A stretch of 64,000 bases of DNA from Sanguinoderma infundibulare (GCA_032821775.1 JAVLRN010000004.1:2356001-2420000), one strand, 5' to 3'. Positions 46,537-58,942 are shown, counted from the first letter of the stretch. Translations and numbers: made by a program. The notes: generated from the letters alone by a model not told the origin.

Positions 46537-47698
46537 ATGTTCACTCCGTCGTTCTCGCGTCTTTTCACCCTTTGCTCGGCGCTAGCGTCGATTGCTTTCG
46601 TTGGCGCCGTTCCACTCCAACGCCGTGGCAGCCAGGTCCCGTCTGGTCCTAAGTTCGTAGTGTACACGGACAAGACCGTCGGTGCCAACGTCCTCCCGCC
46701 CCTCGACCAGATCCAGGGCTTCAACGTCGTGTACGTTTATCTTCGATACCCTATTAGAGACATGCACTGACATGGGGCTTGTACAGGAACTTGGCGTTCC
46801 TGCTCTCTACTGGTGCCCATGATCAAGCTGGCAACTGGCAGAACCTAGATGCGACCACGCGCCAGCAGTTCAAGCAGCAGTACAACCAGGCCGGTGTTTC
46901 CGTGGTCGTCTCCGCGTTTGGCGAGACGGAGACGCCAACGACTGACGGCAAGGATCCCGTCGCGTTGGCGAACCAGATGAGCCAGTTTGTGCTCAACACC
47001 GACCTGGACGGCATCGACGTCGACTGGGAGGAGATCACACTCGTCACGACCAAGGCCGGCGTTGGTGAGCAGTGGCTCGCGACGTTCACCCAGACGCTCC
47101 GCCAGCAGCTGCCGAAGGGCCAGTTCATCCTCACGCACGCGCCTGTCGCTCCGTGGTTCCAGCCCGGCTTCTGCCCTGGCGGGTGCTACCTCACCGTCGA
47201 CAAGACGGTCGGCGACTTGATCGACTGGTACAACATCCAGTTCTACAACCGTGAGTGTCTTCGTTCGTTCTCAGGAGCTGATGATGAGAGGGGATCTGAC
47301 GCGTCGAATCGGGTTGCAGAGTCGCCCAGCCCGGGCTACTCCGACTGCAACACCCTCCTCAACAGTGCGGGTGGTTCTGCCATCTTCGAGATTCAGAAGT
47401 CGGGCGTTGACATCAGCAAGCTCGTCATCGGCAAGCCAGGCGGCCTCGACGACGTTAGCCCACAGCAGCAGTCCCTCGGCGGCGGCGGCTTCATCGACCC
47501 TGCGACGCTCAGCATGTGCGTGCAGCAGGCCGTCCAGGGTGGCTGGAACGCTGGTGTCATGTCCTTCCAGGTACGCTACGCCCTGCTTTCTTCCCGCCTT
47601 GGCATCGCTGGTGGAACGTGAGCGCTGACGTGGACATACAGTTCCCGAACGCCAACACCCAGTGGATCAGCACCGTCAAGGGCACGGCCTTCCAGTGA
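46537..47698 (+). CDS. secreted GH18 chitinase-like glycosidase, copy 1
   Basis: Four exons (46537-46730, 46787-47250, 47320-47570, 47642-47698) make 321 residues. A signal peptide (about 24 residues) is followed by PLQRRG, a dibasic site where Kex2 may trim a short propeptide. The GH18 catalytic motif DGIDVDWEE is intact (DxxDxDxE, the last acid being the proton donor). Other conserved pieces are VVVSAFGETE, ILTHAPVAPWFQP, CPGGCYLTVDK and YNIQFYN. These enzymes cleave beta-1,4-GlcNAc links in chitin or N-glycans; short single-domain fungal forms like this can be chitinases or endo-beta-N-acetylglucosaminidases. No chitin-binding module is attached. It is one of a pair with the minus-strand copy at 52-53.3 kb. 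Confidence 0.93.
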
Positions 47699-48155
47699 GC
47701 GCAGCGCGCCGAGCAAATGACGCGAGAACCCGACGATTACGACCGTTCATGTTTCTGGAACGTCTTCTTCACTGCCACTCTTTTTAGTAGTACGACTCTT
47801 CATGACGACGAGACATGACCGTGTAATGAGCGTGGAAGCGTCACGAGTAACGATGATTTGGTTTTGCGGGGTCATTTCTGACTATATTCTCTCTCGTGTG
47901 TGGCTCGGTTCCGATCTGATGGGAGACACTAGGAGAAGGTTTGGCCACACCCAAGGTGACTTGGATCGCCGTCGCCATTAAGGTACCGTACATAGCCGTA
48001 GACTACGTTTTTACTCTTCAGCCAATCGTCCACGTTTGGAACCCTAACTCGCCATGGTCGTCATGAGAATACTGTTCAAATCACTAGCTCGGTCTCAGTA
48101 TTCTTCACCGAGTTCAAGGTACTCACACTGATCATGAACGTTCCATGGCCCATCG
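47699..48155. other. intergenic between convergent genes
   Basis: 3' regions of GH18 copy 1 and of the F-box relic. No further feature. Confidence 0.5.
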
Positions 48156-49260
48156 TCAGGGCCGTAACAGTGCATGTGTCTGCGTTTGAATCCAGGTGAA
48201 TAGGATACCTTCGTGTGATACGCTACGAAAGGTCTCGCGGGGATCAATGAGTCCTGGGCATGCGCTGTGGATATCCTCTATGCGTGCGTCCGAACCTGTA
48301 TCCAGATGCTGGGTATGCCTCGCAGCAAACGGGTTAAGGTCGAAGATAAACACCGAAGCGTCTGTTGAGTTTGTGTCAGGTTCGGGCACGAACACGGTGA
48401 AGAGCGAGCTCCAATGCGTAGTGCTAATGAGGGGCCAGACGCGGCCTACATGACGGGGTCGCGAGTACTGTGTGTGTCTGGGAAGCGCAGACAGGTGCGG
48501 GGACCCCAGTCTTCCCAAAGAATTGTGGGTGGTGTCGAGTCTGAGTCTTGAGCGGAGGATGCCTTGTGCGACTGTATGATAGTGGCCAGGCTTGCCTGGC
48601 GCATGACAAGCAATAAGGAACCGACGGGGTCCATGGTAGAGAGCCTCATAACCATCAATCCTGAGAAAGGACCTGGGGTGAACGGTAGACGTAGGCAGGG
48701 CGGTTGGGGTAACATCTCCGCGGACATACTGCTCAGTGTGAGCTCACTTTTTTGTGGAGAGGCTGGGATCATTCGGTAGGGAAGGCTAAGGCTCATTCGC
48801 CGACGTCTTGCCCAGGGGTGGAGGCTGCAAAAACGACAAATTGACAATTCTGCCGGATCCCAGTTAGAAGCATATGTGATGTGGGCGTTGTTGAGAAACA
48901 TATCTCCATGTCCTTCCTCAACTGCTTATGCTGCAGTGGTCGTCATCAGCGTCAAGCTCTACGAAGTAGCGAACGTTAATAGCGCACCCATAGAAACCCC
49001 CGCTCTTCCAATCCCAGATATCGACATAAGAGCCTGGGTCGCCTTGCCAGCGAAGGGTGTATATTAACGCAACATATTGCCCTAAAACATGGAGATCGAC
49101 AGGTCGGATGCGATCCATCAGTCATATGTGGGGAGGAAGTTTTGCAGGAGGAAATTCCATGAACGGGGAGAAAGCGGATGGGTGGGACGCGCACGGATCC
49201 TCGCTCAGAAGGGCAAGAAAGCGAATTTTGATGGGCCTGAAGAACACCTCAGCATACGAA
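48156..49260 (-). pseudogene. F-box-family C-terminal region, degenerate
   Basis: Several minus-strand frames together resemble the fast-evolving agaricomycete F-box family: RPVDLHVLGQYVALIYTLRW and VDIWDWKSG (49100-48990), NNAHITYASNWDPAEL (about 48890), ILWEDWGPRTCLRFPD (about 48500) and DASVFIFDLNPFAARHTQ (about 48340). The pieces lie in different frames, there is an in-frame TGA just before the first block, and the N-terminal F-box itself is missing because the next gene starts at 49487. I take it for a decayed copy, though unrecognised introns could rescue parts of it. A related fragment lies at 51.4-51.9 kb in the opposite orientation. Confidence 0.5.
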
Positions 49261-49486
49261 TAGCATGAATTCACAAACTTACGAAGGATTAGTCGGTTTC
49301 TATGTCTTGCACATTGAGGACACCAAATATATGGCGGAGTAGGAAAGGGCAGCGTGGGAATGACGTCAGGGATGGAAAGAGTGCGTCATTGGGGCTTGCC
49401 AATGCCTGGGCCACGACGGGCATTGCACAAAAGCCGATGGTGGCCGCACTTCTTTTCAACTCTACCCATCACGACTCACGACGACC

Positions 49487-51070
49487 ATGAGAGTCAGTTA
49501 TCTCCTGTTTGCCCTCGCCGCTGGCTCTGCTGTCCAGGCGTCCTGGTTCAGTGGTAACAACCAACCAGCAGGTAAGCATCCCCAGTGTTTGCTTTCCGAT
49601 GTCCTTCCCTCGTTGATTCCACGCTTTGAAGAATATACGACATGGTCTACGCAAGAGCTCCAAAACTGGCTCGATGCCCATAACGTTCCCTATCCTTCGC
49701 CGTCACCTTCCCAGGACGACCTCCAAGCTGCCGTGAAAGCCCACTGGGATTCCGCCGCGTTATGGTCCTCGGACCAGTACAACAAGGCACAAGCCGCGTT
49801 CTCCAACCTCAAGGCAGATGCTTTCGACACCTGGGATGAATCCCGTCTCCGTGAGTTCCTTCTCGACCAGGGCGTCGTCAACCCCTCTGGGCCCCGCGAG
49901 CAGCTCGCGCTCCTCGCAAAGCAGAAGTGGCGCCAGTACTCGTCCCTCGCAAGCTCGCTCTCCAGCTCTGCCTCCAAGCAGGCCAGTACGGCCCTCTACG
50001 GAGACTCATGGTACCAGGCGTCCAAGTCTATCTCTTCTGTCATTGCTCAGGCGACCGCCAACGTGGCTAGGACGTTGGACGACACCAAGGACTACGTTTA
50101 CTCCACGTGAGTGTCCTTGCACTCTGTTCATCTTACTTGCCCGTCCTGACCGTCTTGCAGTTGGGACGACAATCGTATCCGCGAGTACCTCCAGGACCGT
50201 GGCATCGTTGAGCCCCCCACTACACCCCGCGAGAAGCTCCTGGCGAAGATGAAGGAGTCCTACGCCGCTGCTGCCAGCCCCGTCTGGGAGGCCTGGTCCG
50301 ACTCCTACATTCACCAGTGGCTCACCGACCACGGAATCATCAAGGACGAAGCCACAAAGCACCGCGAGGAGCTCGTCAAGTACATGCATTCCTACTACTA
50401 TGACGTCAACGACAAGGTTTGGGACGCCTGGCAAGAATCACAGATGAAGGCTTGGCTCGTGGAGCACAACATCGTCAAGTCCGACGCCCAACTCAAGCGT
50501 GAAAAACTGCAGATACTACTCGCGTACGTGTTCCCCAAGGTGCAATTTGACCGTTTTCGGCTGACGTTCTGCTCCCTCCATAGGGACAACTACGCCTACG
50601 CGCACGACACGATCTGGCGCACGTGGAAGGATTCAGATATGCGCCAGTGGCTCGTTGACCACGGCTACATCCGCTCCGACGCCCAGAAAACGCGCGACGA
50701 GCTCGTCAAGCTTATGCGGGAGAAGTACGGGGAGGCATCCGCCAAGACCGCAAGCTACCTCACCTGGCCCGACGCTCGTCTCCGCGCGTACCTACGCGAG
50801 CAGGGCGTACTAGAGAACGCCCTTCCCAAAGCGCGCGACGACCTGCTTCAGGAGGTCCGCATCCAGTGGTACCAGGCCGGCTGGCACGCGAGCACGCTGT
50901 GGCGCCGCGTGAAGGCGTACTTCGACTCGGGCGTCGAGGTTGCAGAGGATAAGCTGGGCCTGATTTTGGAGATCTTGACGGGCGGGCTCGAGGGCGCGAA
51001 GGAGGGCGCGAAGACGGGCGCGTATGAAGCGTCGGAGAAACACCAGACGAAGACTAAGGTTGAGCTGTGA
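49487..51070 (+). CDS. Ish1/Msc1-type repeat protein (stress-responsive)
   Basis: Four exons (49487-49571, 49632-50106, 50161-50523, 50584-51070) encode 469 residues. A signal peptide (MRVSYLLFALAAGSAVQA) opens it. Seven copies of the Ish1/HeH-like helix repeat follow, each starting with Thr/Ala-Trp and then x-L/M-x-x-W/Y/F-L-x-x-H/Q/R-G/N-V/I: for example TWSTQELQNWLDAHNV, TWDESRLREFLLDQGV, AWSDSYIHQWLTDHGI, TWKDSDMRQWLVDHGY. The tail is a Gly/Ala/Lys amphipathic region. Fission yeast Ish1 and budding yeast Msc1 with this architecture are nuclear-envelope/ER proteins induced by stress. It lies at the centre of a mirrored GH18/F-box arrangement. Confidence 0.92.
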
Positions 51071-51389
51071 GGCGTTCTCGTCTACTTCGTTCCTCTGGCT
51101 TGCATAAAGTCTTCTTGAACATCTGACGCGGTCCAGCGGGCGGTTTCTGTATCATATAGTAATATCAGCGGTGAGGGATCGACAGTACTTGGATGTATAT
51201 TGAAACACTGTATTATATTTTCTATCCCAGTGCTCTGCTACATGCCCTTTGATTGCATTGGCGCTTGCAGACCGCTATGTAGGATATACCGCTGAGAGAA
51301 TATTAATGCCGCTGTGCATGCATCCAACGTCTCTTCTCCCAATCGTCCGCTGCGTATATAGTCGAGTTCACAAACCACCACGCTACATT
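51071..51389. other. intergenic
   Basis: 3' region of the Ish1/Msc1-type gene; nothing else seen. Confidence 0.5.
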
Positions 51390-51942
51390 TTACCCTATCC
51401 TTATGCCAATTGGGAGGCTTAGGCCACGTATTCGGCTTCCTCCATGTACGCGATATCGGTAGATGGAGCCGTCTACATACCCATCGTACATGCCTCCGCC
51501 TGCGAGACCCACACCTAGTTGACGTAGGCAGCGTCAGCGTACTCCTCGGTAGCTCCTCGTGGGGCCCTCTATTCCCAATGTTAGTTTTTGGATCTAGGCA
51601 AGACTCCCGGGACGCTTCGGCGTTCCTCTTTGACCTCAACCCGCTCGCTGCGCGACATGCCCTACAAACGCACGACATACAGGCTGACGCACTCTCGGGT
51701 GTCGTGGGGATAACCTGAGTGCTTGCCCAGGACTCGTGGATGCGATCCCGTACGTCGTGTACCGCGTGCCGATATCCTACCCACCGGAATTCGATCCGCG
51801 CGTACACGCCGTCACTGGCCTGACGATGAGCCAAGGAGCGTTCATGGTCGGTGTAAGCACCTTTCTGCCTGTCGAAGGAAATAAAAAAACGCAGATGCTG
51901 ATCGATCGGAATAGCACCGTAATAGGATGCGCATCCACCTAG
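51390..51942 (+). pseudogene. F-box-family C-terminal relic (second copy)
   Basis: The plus strand reads LVFGSRQDSRDASAFLFDLNPLAARHAL (about 51580-51665), which matches DASVFIFDLNPFAARHTQ of the relic at 48.3 kb. After a frame change it continues with CPGLVDAIPYVVYRVPISYP, where the other relic has SACPGLIDP. At least one frameshift and the lack of any N-terminal half show it is not functional. It is on the opposite strand to the other relic. Confidence 0.55.
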
Positions 51943-52039
51943 CCGTAGGATTCAAAATTTGGTCGATTGACAAAACGGAGGAGGAGTAGATGCTGTATGC
52001 AACTAAATGCGGACCACAAAGAATGAGCACGATGTTCAC

Positions 52040-53306
52040 CTACCCGAACGAGTGCTTCTTGACCGCGGCGATCCAGGCCGCATCGGCATGAGGGAACTAT
52101 CCAAGCGTCAACCAATGAGCATGTATGCGCATAACGACTACGACTACGATGCTCACCTGCCATGCCATCACGCCCGCATGCCAGCCTTGTTGGACCGCTT
52201 GGCTGACGCAGGTGCCCAGGACACCGGGCGCCATGTACCCGCCGTCCGTCGTATCCTGCACATTCCCGGGCTTTCCGATGATGATCTTGTTCAGGTCGAC
52301 GCCGCTGTTGCGGATCTCGAACACGGAAGAGCCTCCGGCGCTGTGGAGGAGTGTGTTGCAGTTTTCATAACCGGGATTGGGGGACTCTGCGGCATCCGTC
52401 AGCGGAGCACAAGGTGGTGTTTTCACCCTTGTATGGAGACGCACGGTTGTAAAACTGTATGTTGTACTGGAAGAGCGAGGTTAAGATTAGAGGAGACCGC
52501 ACAGAGGGAAACAACGCGCGACTTCGCACCCAGTCGATGAGGCTCCCGACGTCCTTGTCCACCGTGAGGTAGCATCCTCCCGGACAGAAGTTGGGCTGGA
52601 ACCACGGCGCGATCGCTTTCAAAGATCAAACACTTCTCGTCAGCATCGTCGCCATTTCCCGACGGCGGCGAAGCGAACGCGGAGACGTACGCGCATGCGA
52701 AAGGATGAACTGGCCCTGCGGCAGCTGCCCTCTCAGCGCCTGCGTGAAAACCGACACCCACATCTCGCCCGTCCCCGGCTGGTCGAGCACGAGCTGCAGC
52801 TCCTCGTAGTCGACGTCGATCCCGTCCAGGTTGTGGTTGAGCACGAACTGCGCCATCGTGTTCGCCGTCGCCGTCGGGTCCCGTCCGTTGGTCGTCGGCA
52901 GGTCGCTCGCCCCGAACGCCGCCACGACGAGCGAGACCCCGGCGGCGTTGTACTGCGTTCTGAGCTGCTGGCGCCGCGTCGCGGGGAGGTTGGCCCAGTT
53001 CTGGACTTGGTCCTGCGGACCGTCGCTTTGCAGGAAGGCGAGGTTGCTGTACGAACGCGACTGCGGTATGAAAGAGGCAAGGTGCGGTGGGGAGCACGTA
53101 ATTACTTACACGACGTTGAAACCCTGAATCCGGTTGAGGGGAGGGAGGACGTTCGCACCGACGTCGGAGAGGGAGTAAAGCACAAACTTGGGGCCAGTAG
53201 GGATGAAGTTGTTGCGCCGTTGTAGTGGCGTAGGAGCAACACGGAGAGACACCAGAACCAAGTAGAGGGCGAGGAGATGGAGATGAAGGAATGGACTGGC
53301 GAGCAT
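52040..53306 (-). CDS. secreted GH18 chitinase-like glycosidase, copy 2
   Basis: Six exons (53306-53110, 53046-52691, 52615-52530, 52466-52445, 52386-52157, 52096-52040) give 315 residues. It has a signal peptide, the same dibasic PLQRR site as copy 1 and the intact motif DGIDVDYEE. Shared blocks include VGANVLPPL, IQGFNVV, QFVLNHNLDGID, CPGGCYLTVDK and NTLLHSAGGSSVFEI. Copy 2 has two extra introns, one before the APW block and one that creates a 22-bp micro-exon (YNIQFYN). The same substrate class is expected: beta-1,4-linked GlcNAc polymers or N-glycan cores. Tyr replaces Trp before the catalytic Glu, a change seen among GH18 enzymes. Divergence from copy 1 is substantial, so the duplication is old. 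Confidence 0.92.
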
Positions 53307-53693
53307 TGCAAACGAGTGGACTTCTTCCGAAGAGTTGCAGTGTGGGTCGAAGTAAAATCCCCGCTAGTGGGAGAGGCTCACGGTGGGCAATGCCAGCAAG
53401 TATATGTTAGATCACCCTTATAGTTATACGAATGATCTGATCGGTCTGCAAACAGAACGGTCAGCTTCCGTCATGCATTTGAGAGGCAGGTTTGCCGACG
53501 GCAAAGCCAGAATACCAAAACGGACCGGTACCGCCTCCCCCGCACAACGAAGCTAAGACACATCCAGCAAAGCCGTCAATGCGTTCATGTTTAAGCAGAG
53601 AACAAAGAGTGTTGATTACAATAGTTGTTATATGATCCTAGCATAACAGCATTAATCCCACGAGATAGCAAGCATAACATACCACAGCACCAC
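53307..53693. other. intergenic
   Basis: Upstream region of GH18 copy 2 and downstream region of the PPR gene; no clear TATA box. Confidence 0.45.
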
Positions 53694-56669
53694 TCAGTCT
53701 CTCTCCCGACTTTCCTCCTCTCCACTTTTCGGCATCCCAGAGTTGTCCACCATCGGCTTGGCAAGCAGCGCAGCTTCTTTTCTCCGCTTCAACGCACCCC
53801 GATAAGACATGCATACGTACTTGAGGTACCCGATGCTCTCCCGGTCGCCAACGGCCACGAGCTTGTGGTGGAGCACCTCGAGGTCATGGAACGACAGAAA
53901 TGGCGGAACCGTGTCGTCCGGCACCTCCGTCGGGGACATCATGCGCACGATGGGCCGCGGGGCGTCGAGGACGGTGCGCGTCGAGCGTAGGACGTGCTTC
54001 GCGCTCGGAGTCTTGATCGCGCTTGCCGGGTACCGGTCGACGAATGTGCGCACGAGCTGGACGGCTTCGCGGAGGTGGCCCGTCCTGCGAACGATCAATG
54101 TGAGCGGGGAGTAAAGGTGGAAACGAGAGGAGGGATGCACCCACCTAGAAAATACGCGGATCATCGCCACGTACGCCCGCTCGACCAGCCTCGCGTCTAC
54201 CCGCGCCTCGTCCTGCCACTCCCTCCGCCACCACGCCTCCTCCATTGGCTCCCATTCCGCCCACACCTCCCTCGCGAACTTGATCGAATCCTTGCGCTCC
54301 TGCCCGCGCTTGGCCCGCGCCGCGTGCTCGAGAGCCTCGACGTGCGTCCACGCGTTCTTCGTGACGCCTTTCTCGGTGAACACCGTGCGGTACAGCCGTG
54401 CGCCCTCGTCGAAGTGCCCGTGTGCGTAATGTACAGAAAGGAACGCGTTCAGGAGACGGGAGGAGACCTGGACGCGGGAGAACGCTGCCAGCATTGGGTC
54501 TTCTGCCGAAGAGGTGCTGCGGACGATCCGGGCGAACAGCGCGCCGGTCTCCCAAAGGACTTCAGCATGATCCTGGGGAAGGGCGGTCGTGAAGTGCGGT
54601 ATGTCAGGCGCCACGGGCAGGCGCGGAGACTCTGAGCTCGCACGGGCCTCGCCATCGCTCGTAGATTCGGTCGTTGGCGCCGCTGCCGGCTCGGAGGTGG
54701 CTGCTTCGGATGGGATGATTCCGTTCTGCTCAACCAACACAGCGGCACCGCGAACGAAGGGTGTCTTGTACGCCGCGTACGCATGGAACACATGCGTCAT
54801 GATGTCCTCATCCACGAAGACCGAGCGCACGTCTCCCCGCGTCGCGCGCATGTACAGGCCGACGATTTCCGCGAGGATCCACCGCACCTTCGCCAGATCT
54901 CCGATCCGTTTCGCGCCCTCGAGCAGCGCGCAGAACGTTTTCCGGTCGGGGGTGAACGCCGAGTTCCCGTACGCGTCGCGGTTTCCGTCCAGCATCTCCT
55001 TCGCGAGCCGGAACGCCTCTCCGACGTATAGCTTCTCGCCAGAGCGCGCGCACGCGTATATCGCTGCGGTGTACGCCTCGGCGGTGGGCGGGATGCGTTT
55101 GTCGACCGTCATTTCCGTGAAGAGGTCGAGCGCGCGGGAGGGCTGCGGGGCAATGACGCGCGACGCACAGGCGGAAATCATAATGGTGTAGAGGTAGGCG
55201 TCAGGGATGGGGTGCGCGACGTACCGCATGTGCGAGAAGAGGTCCCACGCTTGCGCTTCGGCGACGGAGGAGCGGAGGGAGAAGAGGGTGCTGATGAGGC
55301 GCGCATAGCTGCGCTGTGGGGCAGGAAGGCCGCGGGTCTCGTAGTCGTGGAGGAGGGAGAGCGCGAGAGTCGGGAATGTGCGCGGCTCGAGAGCACGTAA
55401 ATGGGCCTTAATGTGAGCGTCGCGGAGGGGTTCTGGGGGAGAGGGCCCAACGAAGGTCGCCATGAAGCGTTCTGTGTTTCGGATGTCTCCACAAGTCGCG
55501 TAAAACGACGCTACTGTTTGGAAAGTGACTTCAGGGACAAATGAGCCAGATCGCTACTAGGACATGAGCAAGAAAGCTGTTAAAATTTTGCCATAACGCA
55601 CCTTCATGAGGTCGATAACGGCCTCCGCGGCTGGTCCGTCCTGATTTACCACACAAACGCGGACCAGAGACACCCATACGTCTGGCGCCAATACAGACAC
55701 CTGCGCAGGGAGCGCACCTGAATCGTCCCGAGCTAACTCCAGCGCCTCCACGATCTCCCGCAGCTTTGATATCGCGGCTGAGTACTGAGACTTGGCATCT
55801 GCTTCAATGAGGTTGGGATCTTCGAGCGCATATAACGATCGGACTGCGAGGCAAACAGCAGCTTCGTCAGCTTGTTTTTGCTCTTCGAGGTCTACAACGG
55901 CATTTTCCTGCTGTTGAGCATGCGACGGGATTGCGAGCAAGTCCTCGTACATGGAGGTCAGCTCGGCGTCGGAATACGTCGGCGTTATTTCCTCCGAGAC
56001 CTGAGGCACTGTTACAGGAGTGAGCGAAGACATAGGAAAGAAGGAGGCGTACCTCAGCGATCGGGCTCTCTTTTATTTCCGCAATTCGCTTCTCTAGTTC
56101 CGACAACGCTTTGTTTTGCGCGTGAGGAAATAACCCTGCGGATTCCAAAGCAGAAGGCTTCTGTCGGGGGGTGTGTCGTCTAGGAGGCAGCCGCATAAGT
56201 ATTGCACACGACCGCGGATAATCAAATATTGCATTCATAATCGCGAAGGCGTATGCAAGGAGTCTGAAGTGTGTGAGGGAAGAGAGCCCGCCCATGTCAA
56301 TTCCCTTCCAACACGGCTGGTGACAAGACTAGGCGATTCCGCGCCGGACACGAATTCGACCCCGTCTTGCAAAATTGCAGGTTCCTCCCGTACACACAGT
56401 AACACCAACGCTTCCCTCAAACCCCCAACTGAATGGTAATTTTTAAACTGAACGACATACCGGGAATAGAACGATCGGTCATCTTGCTGGTCGAGCGGTA
56501 CGGATCCAGAGGCAGCCAAATTTTCCAAAGATATGCTATGATGGGCGGATCGTATTCCTATGGTTCCTACGCGGCGGCCGAGAGATTGGTAGGCGAGTTT
56601 CTCCAGATGGGCAGAAGCGCGAGCTAGCGTGAGGTCGAGTAGTGCATGTGGTAAGAGGGCTCCAGTCAT
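53694..56669 (-). CDS. pentatricopeptide-repeat protein, probably mitochondrial
   Basis: A long gene assembled from 56669 downward: an Arg/Ser/His-rich N-terminus (likely mitochondrial presequence), an exon ending at about 56053 (ESPIAE), exon 56000-55602, exon 55553-54145 and exon 54084-53694. The join LMK to RSGSFVPEVTFQTVASFYATCGD at 55602/55553 completes a PPR motif, showing that the downstream ATG at 55463 is internal. Further PPR-like helices are AQAWDLFSHMRYVAHPIPDAYLYTIMISACA and PPTAEAYTAAIYACARSGE. PPR proteins bind organellar RNA and help its stability or translation. The intron between the first two exons (around 56300-56170) is not fixed. It shares a divergent promoter with ERG27. 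Confidence 0.82.
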
Positions 56670-56946
56670 GAGTTATCGGAATTAGAGTGCACACGTCCCG
56701 CGGAGGATATTGGTAAGTGCAGGTGTTGTCGGAGAAGGAACCAGGAGGGGATGATTAGGAGGAAGGAGGAGGAGGAGGAGGAGGAGGAAGATGACGGCCG
56801 TTGACGCGTTGACGGTGGGAGGGACCGGTAAGCGCCCGCCTATTCGCGAGCATGGGACGATGTCAAGCGCAGGTCGAGCGATTCCCAGTGGCCACGCTGC
56901 ACGCTGCTCCGCGCCACCTCCAGCTCGACGCGACAGATCCAATTCC
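56670..56946. promoter_or_regulatory. shared divergent promoter, PPR / ERG27
   Basis: 277 bp between start codons; contains a purine run of (GGA)n about 56757-56790 near the ERG27 side. No TATA box identified. Confidence 0.5.
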
Positions 56947-58942
56947 ATGTCAAAAGGCCTCGTCATCGTGGTCACCGGCGCGAACGGGTGCGTTTCATTT
57001 TCAGCCCTCACGTCGCACCCGCAAGCAAGCGCGCTCATCTCCCCCAGAGGTGTCGGCTTCGGCATTTGCCACAGGCTTCTGGTCCAGCTCGCATCCCCAA
57101 ACCCCCCAGACGCGCAGCCGTTCTTCAAGGTGAATGCGGACACAACGGCCAATGACGACCATGGAATCTTGGACGAGTACGAGTTCGACCCAGTCGCGGG
57201 AGCGACGATCGTCATGGCCTGCAGGGACCCGAAACGCGCCCAGGACGCCCGGACACGGCTGTACGACCTGCTCGAGCAGCACTTGGCAACGCTGGAGCCC
57301 GGGACGAATGAACACGTGTATGCGAGCACGTTCAGGAGGAATGTGAGCCTGGAGCTAGAGACGCTAGACTTGTCGTCGGTGAAGAGCGTGCTTGACTTCG
57401 GGAGGAGGGCGTCGGACAAGTGAGTCCCGTGTTCTGTTCTGAGTTGGCGTTTTTTTTCGTCTCGTTTGGGTTATCTGCGCATGGGGAGGATAGCTGGGAG
57501 CATCGGCGCATGTAGCTGGGAGGGGGGCTCAGCGCGCCGCGGACCGGTCGAGTGCATGCCACATAGCGCAGACCACAGTGGCATACATGCGCGACCAATA
57601 ATACACACCATGCGGAATATAGTGAGCATGCAGCGCCGTCACTGGCGGAAATGAGGCCAACATCAATGGCAGTTCGTCACCTCGAAACGAGCGTATTCAT
57701 TCCGCCGCGCATATACCCTGCTTGGCCATGTAACTTGCGCGCATGTATTTGGACAGAGAACTAACACAGCGCTTCTTCGCAGGTATGAATACATCTCACA
57801 TCTCATCTTCAACGCCGGCACCGCGACATACAGCCACCTCGACATGTTTGGGTTCATAATGGACCTCCTCCGTTTCCCCATCCACGCCGTTCATCACCCA
57901 CGACGGAACATGCAAATCAACGGAGTCCTAAGCAAGGACAGCCTCGGCTACGCCTGGCAATGCAATACATTCGGGCACTACGTCCTAGTAGGTCCTTCAG
58001 TCAATAATCTGCACGTCTCGTCACCTACCCCCAGCCTTAGTATCGGTCGTTCCAAGGCCTCCTGATCGCGTACGCTCGCTTCACCAACCGCTCCGCGCGT
58101 GTCCTCTGGATGTCCTCGCTCGACGCCGAGCCCGCGTTCGACCCCACAGGCGACTGGCAGCTCACAAAGACGTACCACTCATACCAGGCGTCGAAGTTTC
58201 AGATCGAGCTCATCGTCGCCGAGCTCGAAAAGCGCACCGTCGAGGCGCAGGAGATGGGCTGTGCGAGTTCCATGGAGGAGACGGTCGCGCCCAATGGGGA
58301 AATTCACCATTTGATCGTCTCGCCGGGCATCACGTCGACGAACATGAGCGCGCTGCTGAACATTTGGATACCGGGATGGAGGTATATGATGATTGCCGCG
58401 TTTTGGATCGTACGTTCCGACCCCCGTCTCCTCCGCTGCTTTCGTTCCTAAACGCATCGAACGCGAATGCGTACACACAGGTCCGCTTCCTCGGCGCGCC
58501 GCACGTCCTCATGTCCCTCTGGGCCGCGGCCGTCTCTGCCGTGCACCTCGCTTTCGTCCCCCTCCGACACGTCCCCAACCCACGCAACTGCCCGCACATC
58601 TCCCCCATGGACATTGATTACCCATTCTGGCACTTGTATCATGGGCAGACGTTTACACAAGTGCTCGCGTTGAGGTTCGGGAGCGAGAACGATAGGTGGG
58701 GGAGGGATCGAGTCGGGGTGATCGCGGTGCCGGTGTGGGAGGAGCACCCGAGGGCGGGGGAGGTGCTGTTGGAGCGGTTCGAGAGGCTTTATCAGGCGTT
58801 TGAGGTCGCGGTCGGGGAGAGAGTGGAGGAGGAGGGAGAGCGAGAGGGGGAGAGCGAGAAGGAGAGCGAGTGGTCAAAGGTGGGGAATGGGCGTGCGAAG
58901 GTAGGCAACGGAATGAGGGAGTGTCTACGACACAATACTTAG
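56947..58942 (+). CDS. ERG27: 3-ketosteroid reductase (ergosterol pathway)
   Basis: Five exons (56947-56987, 57048-57419, 57783-57987, 58041-58409, 58481-58942) yield 482 residues. It is a short-chain dehydrogenase: VVTGANGGVGFGI as NADPH loop (split over intron 1), IVMACRDPKRAQDAR, LIFNAGTATY, and the catalytic YQASK following a conserved Ser. The fungal ERG27 insert GYAWQCNTFGHY is present. Erg27 reduces the 3-keto group during C-4 demethylation of sterols, working with Erg25/Erg26 at the ER or lipid droplets. The C-terminus has a hydrophobic stretch (LMSLWAAAVSAVHLAFV) and ends in a Glu/Lys-rich extension of about 45 residues that I do not remember from yeast. Intron 2 is 363 bp. Confidence 0.93.

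Noticed and set aside
52423..53097. Minus-strand frame of 224 codons overlapping GH18 copy 2
   Set aside because: Shifted frame over the same exon; the GH18 frame carries the active site and proper splice joins.
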